38,760 bases of DNA from Sporolactobacillus sp. THM7-7 (lineage in GTDB: Bacteria; Bacillota; Bacilli; Bacillales; Sporolactobacillaceae). The stretch is taken from NCBI RefSeq assembly GCF_004153225.1, contig NZ_SEMB01000031.1:1-38760 (forward strand). Direction: 5' to 3'. The stretch's first letter is position 1; each line of letters starts with the position of its first letter. Positions 33,313-38,760 of this stretch are shown here, piece by piece. The notes under the pieces were generated by a model that worked only from the letters and a program-made list of their open reading frames with translations, ran no database searches and was not told the DNA's origin. The position numbers and the translations under genes were made by a program.

Positions 33313-34551
33313 TTATTTTCCAACACCCGGATGCTCGTCCGTCACCAATGCGTCCATCAGAAGCTGTTCGGCCTCTTCTTTTATCTTCTTTTCTTCCGAA
33401 CCTGTCGGGAGAGCGAGGTAACGCCGGCCGAGATGATGCCGATAAAGCGGAGCGAGTGCTTCCTCCCATCCTTCGCCGTGCTCGATGAATCTCATTAGAT
33501 CACCGACGACATGCGGACTCTTCAGTAGCTGTTCCCGGCTCCAGGACGGGGTTACCTTGACATCCGTATCGATCAGCCAGACAAAATCGCTCTGATGCTC
33601 TTCACCGTCCCGTAGTGCAGGAAGAAACTCCCGCAGCAGGCTGTCGATCGCCTCCCGGTTTTCATCTGTTTCCGAGAAAATAAGATGGAGACGCAGAAAA
33701 ACACCGTGTCCGCCCGTTCGCGCCGCCTCTTTTTCCGCATCGAGCGCGGCACCAAGACTGTCCGCGGTGACCTTTTCCCTGAAGCGGATCGTTTTTTCTT
33801 CCCATAAAATGTCCGCCGTCGGGAAAAAAGAAACGTGCGCCCCGTGCTTGTCCAGCTCCACAAGCGACGCCCCTTTTTCTCCGGTTTCCCGGACCGACAG
33901 CCCCTGTGTATTCCCCGGATACCAGATAGGCAGCTGAGGAGCCGGCTGCTCTCTCTTATGGATATGCCCGAGCGCCCAGTAGTCAAACTGCTTATCGGCA
34001 AGTTCGCGGATGGAGAACGGAGCATAATGGTCCTTTGTGCCTCCCGTTGTTAAAGAGCCGTGCAGAATCCCGATATGAAAATCCGCCGTGCCGGCCCGGA
34101 CGTACTTGGCCGCCATATCCTCGGCGATGTGCCGCCTTTCGTAACTGAATCCATATAAATGAACTCGCTGACCGTCCGCTTTCTCGAAGGGAATCATCGT
34201 CTGTGCTGCGGGAAAAACGTGGACGTTCTCGGGCAGTTCAAGACGGTTCCACGGATCATCAAGATGATCGTGGTTGCCAAAGACCGCATAGACCGGAATA
34301 TGCGCGTCCTCCAGCTGCCGCATCCCCTGAATAAAGCGACGCTGAGCGAGTAGACTGCGGTGGCTGTCGTCAAAGATGTCGCCGGCAATAATCAGAAAAT
34401 CCACTTTTTCGGATAGCGTCCGCTCAATCAGCCGGGTAAACGCGGTAAATGTACTCTCCTTGACCCGTTCGTGCAATGTGTCGGGAAGATCCGACAGTCC
34501 CTCAAAGGGTCTGTCCAGATGTAGGTCGGCTGTATGAACGAAACGAATCAT
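33313..34551 (-). CDS. yhaO: Metallophosphoesterase YhaO (SbcD/Mre11-like nuclease)
   Basis: YhaO is the nuclease partner of YhaN. The 412-residue protein has the calcineurin-like blocks in order: VHTADLHLDRPF (6-17), IIAGDIFDD (~53-61), VFGNHDHLDDPW (~89-100), LHGSL (~167) and LGHIHKRE (~198-205). Two further C-terminal regions, about 270-400, are of SbcD/Mre11 cap type. I use ATG 34551 because the protein then begins MIRFVHTADLH; the longer reading frame upstream is basic, low complexity and lacks a ribosome binding site. A TAAAAT box (34590-34595, minus strand) may be its -10. Confidence 0.93.
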   Translation of the reverse strand: MIRFVHTADLHLDRPFEGLSDLPDTLHERVKESTFTAFTRLIERTLSEKVDFLIIAGDIFDDSHRSLLAQRRFIQGMRQLEDAHIPVYAVFGNHDHLDDPWNRLELPENVHVFPAAQTMIPFEKADGQRVHLYGFSYERRHIAEDMAAKYVRAGTADFHIGILHGSLTTGGTKDHYAPFSIRELADKQFDYWALGHIHKREQPAPQLPIWYPGNTQGLSVRETGEKGASLVELDKHGAHVSFFPTADILWEEKTIRFREKVTADSLGAALDAEKEAARTGGHGVFLRLHLIFSETDENREAIDSLLREFLPALRDGEEHQSDFVWLIDTDVKVTPSWSREQLLKSPHVVGDLMRFIEHGEGWEEALAPLYRHHLGRRYLALPTGSEEKKIKEEAEQLLMDALVTDEHPGVGK

Positions 34552-34650
34552 GTCGAGTTTTTCCCTTCTTTTTTTCATGTCTTTTTTCCATTTTAGCACA
34601 TTTTTCTTACGATCACACGTTCCCAAAGAAGACAAAAAATAGACTCCCTA

Positions 34651-34870
34651 TTTCAGTTCTTGGCTCTATTTATCAGTCGTCGGCTCAAAATATCAGTCGT
34701 CCCAGCCAAATATCAGTCGTCAGCTCAACTTATCAGTCGTCCCAGTCAAATATCAGTCGTCGGCCCAACTTATCAGTCGTCCCAGTCAAATATCAGTCGT
34801 CGGCCCAACTTATCAGTCGTCCCAGTCAAATATCAGTCGTCGGCCCAACTTATCAGTCTTCAACGCGATC
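34651..34870. repeat. Eleven-unit 20-bp tandem repeat (TATCAGTCGTC family)
   Basis: Eleven 20-bp units run in exact phase from 34651. Nine in the middle (34671 to 34850) start TATCAGTCGTC; the edge units 34651 and 34851 are degenerate. The other 9 bp alternate between a CCAGTCAAA type and a GGCCCAACT type, which makes a 40-bp higher-order unit repeated perfectly three times (34731-34850). It lies between a terminator pair of the HAD gene and the yhaO promoter region. Sister copies occur at 15799-15870. It is not CRISPR: no spacers and no cas genes. Confidence 0.95.
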
Positions 34871-34890
34871 GTTTCGCCAAGACGTATTGA

Positions 34891-34940
34891 GATCATCCAT
34901 TGACATTCAAAAATGGATGATCCTTGTATCTGGATCATCC
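34891..34940 (-). terminator. Terminator of the HAD gene with three alternating arms
   Basis: On the minus strand GGATGATCC (34932-34940) pairs perfectly with GGATCATCC (34915-34923), followed by ATTTTTG: an intrinsic terminator 68 bp past the HAD stop. The same middle arm can also pair with a third arm (34891-34901, GATCATCCATT on the plus strand) as an 11-bp perfect stem. The two pairings exclude each other. Confidence 0.7.
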
Positions 34941-35007
34941 GTTTTCAAGTTTTATTTAATTTGCTGGCATGCGCTGCCGAGAGCCTTTAATTTATTACCG
35001 AACATGC

Positions 35008-35847
35008 TTAAAGATGAACGCGCATCTGCCTGCGAAACACTTCTTTGACCATATAGGCGACGCCATCCATATCGTTTGAACGCGTCACCCAATCGGCCCG
35101 TGCCTTCACTTCCGGCGGCGCGTTGCGCATGGCTACTCCGAGACCTGCTTTTTCAATCATTTCCGTATCTTCCGGCCCGTTGCCGACCGCGACAATCTCG
35201 CTCAGCGGAATGCCGAGCTTTCCGGCGAAGAAGAACAGGCCGTTGAACTTTGACGTTCCTTCGCGAACAAGCGTAAGGTCGTGCGAGGATGTTCGCCGCG
35301 ACTCTAGCGATGGAAAATAGTCCCCAAGCGCTTTCTCAATATCATCCATTATCTTTTCATCTTTCAAGGTCACTTTAACGTCCGTGGCACTCTCATAATT
35401 CTCCAGCAGATACTGGCTGAGGGTGTCGACATACGTGACCGGATAAAAGAGCGGCTCGTTCATGCCGATCGTCATTTTCGCAATCAAATTTTTCTGCCGC
35501 GGCCGGTTGCTGATCGACAACCGCTCGTGGGAAATCTGGATTTGGCACGGATACGTTTCCAGAAACTCGACAAGCTGCAGCAGCTGGCTGTGGTCAATCT
35601 TGCTCGTGTAGACCGGATCATCCATCGATGAAGAGACGAATGCGCCATTGTGCGTGATAATCGGATGGGTCAGCCTGAGCCCGCGAGCCACCTTTGCCGC
35701 CGAATGAAAATGACGTTCAGAAACCAGTGTGATGACCACGCCCTTTTTCTTCGCAAATTGAATGGCTTCCTTTGTCTTTCGATCAAGCCTGTTGTGGTTG
35801 TTCAGAAGAGTTCCGTCGATGTCCAATGCAAGTAAGCGATATACCAA
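35008..35847 (-). CDS. yhaX: Cof-type HAD phosphatase (YhaX-like)
   Basis: This 279-residue cytoplasmic HAD-superfamily phosphatase with a type IIB cap probably acts on sugar phosphates or similar. Motif I is LLALDIDGTLL (catalytic Asp near residue 7), motif II VVITLVSER, motif III lysine in REGTSKFNGL, motif IV VAVGNGPEDTEM. Motif IV is unusual: the family normally has GDxxND, but here the metal-binding Asp is Asn and the Asn is Glu. Start: TTG 35847, which follows GGGGGAGG closely; an upstream TTG at 35877 would add ten residues. Its place between yheB and yhaO supports YhaX, but Cof paralogues are many. Confidence 0.82.
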   Translation of the reverse strand: MVYRLLALDIDGTLLNNHNRLDRKTKEAIQFAKKKGVVITLVSERHFHSAAKVARGLRLTHPIITHNGAFVSSSMDDPVYTSKIDHSQLLQLVEFLETYPCQIQISHERLSISNRPRQKNLIAKMTIGMNEPLFYPVTYVDTLSQYLLENYESATDVKVTLKDEKIMDDIEKALGDYFPSLESRRTSSHDLTLVREGTSKFNGLFFFAGKLGIPLSEIVAVGNGPEDTEMIEKAGLGVAMRNAPPEVKARADWVTRSNDMDGVAYMVKEVFRRQMRVHL

Positions 35848-36119
35848 GGTCCTCCCCCTTTTCGGAATCCGATTCAATTATCCCTTCCTGTTCTCAAGCC
35901 TATGATGGACAATGAAAAATTAGAACCGGCCGGGACGCGCTGTTTTGCCCTCCCCCTATGTTGCTTTTGTTTCCCAACTGAGGCATTGATTGATTTTCCT
36001 TCCGTTACTGATGATTTCTCGCGAAAGGCTATCCACTCTTCGCAAGTTTAAATTCAAGCCCCTCAGTCTCATTGTTCGGAATCCAGAGATATGGCCCTTT
36101 GCGGCATCCAGTCATTTTT

Positions 36120-37265
36120 TCAACGAAATAAAAGCAAAAACATCGCTTGGAATAATCCGATCAGACCGCCGAGGAGAAAGCCGAGGTTCGTAATCAGGCG
36201 AAGTTCTCTTTTTGTGATGGAGAAAATGATCTGTTCCAGTTCCGAAAGCGAGAAGGACTGCACCTGCTCCGTCACCATCGTTTCAAGATCAAGCCGCTTC
36301 AACACGTCCGCCGCGTTTTTCCCCATCCATGACAAGCCCGCAGAAACCGCCTGAGGAAGCAGCTGCCCTAGGATCTGCCCCTGGATATTCGGAGGCAAAT
36401 ACTTCAAAGGTACGTTCAGCCATTTCTCGGAACGCAATAAAGGACTCAGCCACTCCGCCGCCTGCTTAGAAACCTGTTCTTCGTCCGTACCGAGTCTTCG
36501 GAGCACTGTCTTCAGCGGACGGCCCAGAAGCTCGCGCCATTTTTCGTCCAGCCATTCCTGAACGGATTCTTTAAAAGCCGGGGTCCGGACAGCCAGAATC
36601 ACGGCGGGATAAACCTGTTTTAAAATATTTTGCCTGCCGATAAATTTCAAGAGCAGTTCCTTCCACAACCCCCCGCCTTCCATGAAAAAGTCGATCCCGC
36701 GAGCCACTTTTCTGATGCCAGACGGACTTTCCATCCAAGAAGCCGCTTCCTCCACGATTAAACCGGCAACATCAGGCAGCCTCTCTTCAGCTTTTTTCAA
36801 TAGAGCCTCGGGAAGCACCTGCTCCAGAACCCGGTCATCATTTTCCGAGAAAAAATCGTGCAGAAGCACACTGATTCTGTGCTTTATCGCTGAATTTACC
36901 ATATCAGCCGGCTGACCGCTACAGCCCAATCGCCTGATCAGTTCCCCGGCAGTGATCCCATTATCTATGCGGCGGCGGAATGCGGCTTGAATGCGGGCGG
37001 TCGCTTGTTCGGAAAAAGCGGGATCGTCAAGTTTATGCTGCAGCCGGTCCGCGCTAATCAAATGCCGGACGACCAGTTTCCCAAGCGCTTCGGCAAGATC
37101 TTCGCGTCTTTTCGGAATCAGTCCAGGAGTAAACGGCAGCCGCCATTTTTTGATATAAATTGCTTTATATGGGTGAAATAACATTTTGATCGCCAGGAGA
37201 TTTGTCAAGCCCCCGACTGCCGCACCGACGATTATCGGCACCATCATTTGAAAAAAAAGAGACAC
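36120..37265 (-). CDS. yheB: DUF445 membrane protein YheB
   Basis: This 381-residue member of the DUF445/YheB family opens with a membrane helix (VPIIVGAAVGGLTNLLAIKMLF) followed by the signature HPYKAIYIKKWRLPFTPGLIPKRREDLAEALG. It has a long helical middle and a C-terminal helix (about 357-379). I chose GTG 37265: AAAAGGA lies 10 nt upstream and the length then equals B. subtilis YheB (377). The function is unknown; homologues are linked to spores. A palindromic repeat element sits in the upstream region, and a spore gene follows upstream as in B. subtilis. Confidence 0.88.
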   Translation of the reverse strand: MSLFFQMMVPIIVGAAVGGLTNLLAIKMLFHPYKAIYIKKWRLPFTPGLIPKRREDLAEALGKLVVRHLISADRLQHKLDDPAFSEQATARIQAAFRRRIDNGITAGELIRRLGCSGQPADMVNSAIKHRISVLLHDFFSENDDRVLEQVLPEALLKKAEERLPDVAGLIVEEAASWMESPSGIRKVARGIDFFMEGGGLWKELLLKFIGRQNILKQVYPAVILAVRTPAFKESVQEWLDEKWRELLGRPLKTVLRRLGTDEEQVSKQAAEWLSPLLRSEKWLNVPLKYLPPNIQGQILGQLLPQAVSAGLSWMGKNAADVLKRLDLETMVTEQVQSFSLSELEQIIFSITKRELRLITNLGFLLGGLIGLFQAMFLLLFR

Positions 37266-37358
37266 GGGCCGTTCATCCTTTTCGTGTATCATCGTAGAAA
37301 AAAGAGCAGATAAGACCAAGGCAGCGCAGTGTTCGCTACCTGCGCGTATAACAAATGA

Positions 37359-37425
37359 GGAGCGCAAGAACAAGCTGACGAAGAGATCGGCAGCCGTTTT
37401 TCCCGGACTTTTCGAACATTCTCTA
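37359..37425 (-). repeat. Dispersed palindromic element, copy 2
   Basis: On the minus strand it reads AGAGAATGTTCGAAAAGTCC, continues CGGGAAAAACGGCTG and ends TTGTTCTTGCGCTCC. The first 27 bp match copy 1 (8762-8824) with one mismatch. It follows a TAAAATAATACT box, so in both copies the element begins where transcription would start. It forms part of the yheB leader. Confidence 0.65.
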
Positions 37426-37521
37426 GTATTATTTTACCAAACCACGGGAAGAATGTATTGCGAAGGCTTCCCTAACAAAAACGGGGCACAGCAAAGACCA
37501 TCCCGCTCTCCCCGATAAATA

Positions 37522-37548
37522 AAGGAGCGGCTTAGTCGCCGCTCCTTA
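37522..37548 (-). terminator. Terminator of the SASP gene
   Basis: On the minus strand AAGGAGCGGC (37538-37547) pairs with GCCGCTCCTT (37522-37531), followed by TATTTAT. It begins 26 bp past the stop. Confidence 0.85.
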
Positions 37549-37573
37549 TAATTCATCAAGTGCCTTTTTCAAT

Positions 37574-37774
37574 TTACTGCTGCATTCCGCCGCCGCCAAG
37601 CTGAGATTGCGCCTGAGCGACCAGCCGTTTTGTAATCTCTCCTCCGACCGAACCATTGGCTCTGGACGTCGTATCGGCCGAGAGGTTAACGCCAAATTCA
37701 CGGGCAATTTCAGTTTTCATTTGATCCAGTGCCTGCTCTACGCCTGGCACTAATAGTTTGTTCGTGTTGGGCAT
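37574..37774 (-). CDS. Alpha/beta-type small acid-soluble spore protein
   Basis: This 66-residue DNA-binding spore-coat-core protein saturates the chromosome in the forespore and protects it from UV and heat. The N-terminal half has [10 protein letters not shown], the germination protease (GPR) site, and the C-terminal block [27 protein letters not shown] is the family DNA-binding signature. It has a Gly/Gln tail. ATG 37774 is preceded by GGGAGGTG at 6 nt. A sigma-G promoter is visible upstream and a terminator downstream. Which of the several paralogues (SspA, SspB, and so on) it is cannot be said. Confidence 0.95.
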   Translation of the reverse strand: MPNTNKLLVPGVEQALDQMKTEIAREFGVNLSADTTSRANGSVGGEITKRLVAQAQSQLGGGGMQQ

Positions 37775-37797
37775 GTGCTTCACCTCCCTTGTAAGCC

Positions 37798-37828
37798 TAT
37801 TGTGCGCCGGTTCCCGAATCCATATGCC
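37798..37828 (-). promoter_or_regulatory. Sigma-G promoter of the SASP gene
   Basis: On the minus strand GGCATA (37823-37828) and CACAATA (37798-37804) are spaced by 18 bp, close to the sigma-G consensus (TGnATA and CATnnTA). This agrees with forespore expression of SASP genes. Confidence 0.6.
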
Positions 37829-37930
37829 AAAAACAGCGTGGAAATTTTTGACGACGACTTCAGAACGCAGCGCTATTACTTAAGGAAGTTTTCGAGAAAA
37901 GCGAAAAACCGTGCCACTCGCTTCTGAGCG

Positions 37931-38291
37931 TTATTTTCTAGGTACAGAGATCGGAAACCAGTCGATCTCTTTTTCATGTCCCAGATACGCCTTTGCCCCG
38001 AGGCAATCGGCCAGAAGCTGTGAGCCGAGACACACCCTCAGGATCGGCAATCGGTATTCAAGCGCTTTTCTTATAAATGCTTTTTCTGCCTTCAGCCACG
38101 GATACTCGGCTTCTTCATAATATGTTCATTGGTCCGCCCATAACGACAAGCATGTCTATATTCCGGATATCAGGGACCAGTTCATCGTGATAAAAACGTG
38201 TCCCGCTCGTCTCGTACCCGCGCGCCTTTGCCCATTCCTGAATATTTCCCGGTTTCTCGAAGGGGACATGCTGAAAATAATGAATGTGCAT
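37931..38291 (-). pseudogene. Decayed type 1 glutamine amidotransferase
   Basis: The N-terminal part is clear: MHIHYFQHVPFEKPGNIQEW, then LVVMGGPMNI as in GMP-synthase-like class I amidotransferases. At about 38128 the frame breaks with one extra T. In the next frame it resumes YEEAEYPWLKAEKAFIRKAL, the nucleophile block RVCLGSQLLADCLGAKAYLG and KEIDWFPISV, and a stop follows at 37931. A family member would go on for ~100 residues, including the catalytic His and Glu. Beyond the stop SEASGTVFRF in another frame looks like further decayed sequence to ~37880. So there are at least two lesions. A sequencing error could explain the first, not the truncation. Confidence 0.75.
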
Positions 38292-38560
38292 CGGAAAACA
38301 CGCCTCACTGCTCGCTCGTTTTTTCGTAACGGACTTTGTCACGTTCCATTCCACAGGGTAACCGCTAAGTCAGGGTTATCTGGAACACCCTCTAAGAAGA
38401 AAAGATGTTATACTGCCATTATACAACAAATAATGGAGTGGCTTTTATGAACGGACGAATCCTGGTTGAGTCAAGCAATTGTAGGCAGAAATTTTTATGA
38501 CTAGAAAAGTAAGCGTATTCATTGATTTAGAGTGTGCCCTTGCTGAATCCTTGTTGCTTT
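38292..38560. other. Intergenic region before the window edge
   Basis: There is no convincing gene. A plus-strand GGAG site stands before an ATG at 38447 that opens only 17 codons (to about 38500); a TTATACT box lies ~35 bp upstream. This could be a micro-gene, a remnant or chance. No terminator, repeat or palindrome stands out. Confidence 0.4.
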
Positions 38561-38755
38561 TTAAAAGCCTTGCAGCGCCTTCAGTGCTCGATGCATGGAA
38601 ATCCCTGACTTTCCTTGCAGATACTGTAGATTACCTCGCGTCCACTCGCCCACGGTATGCGTGACTTTTTCCACGTAGTGCTTCGGCGGATTTTCTTCTT
38701 CTTGCTGGCTATTGTTCCAGCGATCCATACGGCCAAACACCGTTTGAAGACTCAT
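38561..38755 (-). CDS. Short unrecognised protein at the window edge, possibly 5' partial
   Basis: A frame of 64 residues opens MSLQTVFGRMDRWNNSQQEE and ends ISMHRALKALQGF. The composition (Trp, His, Gln-rich, charged) is plausible for a soluble protein, but I recognise no family. The upstream five bases run in frame to the window edge, so the start may lie outside and the gene could be a fragment. No ribosome binding site is visible in the sequence available. Confidence 0.4.
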   Translation of the reverse strand: MSLQTVFGRMDRWNNSQQEEENPPKHYVEKVTHTVGEWTRGNLQYLQGKSGISMHRALKALQGF

Positions 38756-38760
38756 GTGAT

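Noticed and set aside
34651-34870. CRISPR array
   Set aside because: Units are 20 bp with no unique spacers, the variable part alternates between two types, and no cas gene is nearby.
34476-35048. A 190-codon plus-strand frame with peptide repeats (ISVV/YQSS)
   Set aside because: The 20-bp DNA repeat has no stop in this frame, and 60 bp gives 20 codons in phase, so the peptide repeat is a by-product. There is no ribosome binding site, and the frame runs into the yhaO 5' end and HAD 3' end.
38447-38500. A 17-codon plus-strand micro-gene with a GGAG site
   Set aside because: Too short to judge without conservation; kept only as a remark in the intergenic entry.

Overview
The window reads as chromosomal core DNA of an endospore-forming low-to-mid GC Firmicute of the order Bacillales. 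An alpha/beta-type small acid-soluble spore protein, the spore-linked YhaL, a sigma-B-type promoter and a long block matching the Bacillus subtilis yhe-yha-prsA-ecs neighbourhood all point this way. The family Sporolactobacillaceae is my guess from general gene content and composition; the sequence alone does not prove it. I see no rRNA, tRNA, CRISPR array, prophage or intact insertion sequence.

Layout. 1-6.5 kb: an ArsR/SdpR-type repressor with a palindromic operator, aspartase (aspA), a 750-bp intergenic stretch with a degenerate ~20-bp repeat array and a strong terminator, an SGNH hydrolase, the c-di-AMP-type K+/H+ antiporter pair khtT-khtU, and aldo/keto reductase yhdN. 6.5-11.7 kb: a YitT-family membrane protein, an MFS multidrug pump, two TerC-family putative Mn2+ exporters that each lie behind a yybP-ykoY manganese riboswitch with two terminator hairpins, and a ferritin-like protein behind a sigma-B promoter. 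11.8-17.8 kb: ecsA-ecsB, a 558-residue orphan membrane protein, hit, trpP with a TRAP-like NAG repeat over its ribosome binding site, and yhaH. 18.1-24.3 kb: a dabB-dabA-DUF2294 inorganic carbon uptake operon with a long attenuator-like leader, then aminopeptidase ampS. 24.4-34.6 kb: ypmS, prsA, yhaL, yhaM, a CssRS-like secretion-stress two-component system, yhaN and yhaO. 34.6-38.76 kb: a striking 11-unit 20-bp tandem repeat, a Cof-type HAD phosphatase, yheB (DUF445), a spore SASP gene with a sigma-G promoter, a decayed glutamine amidotransferase, and a short gene at the window edge.

How it works together. Several genes serve the cell surface and protein export: PrsA folds secreted proteins, EcsAB affects secretion and membrane proteolysis, and CssRS senses secretion stress. 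In this genome the cssRS pair sits between yhaM and yhaN, only a few kb from prsA. In B. subtilis it lies elsewhere. Ion homeostasis is the second theme (KhtTU for K+, two TerC proteins for Mn2+, a ferritin-like protein for iron, DabAB for bicarbonate/CO2).

The most unusual sequence is non-coding. There are two families of ~20-bp-period intergenic tandem repeats (around 2.25-2.40, 15.80-15.87 and 34.65-34.87 kb). There is also a dispersed palindromic element (GTTCGAAA..GTCCGGGAAA) found right after promoter-like -10 boxes of unrelated genes. Neither matches a described element that I can name.
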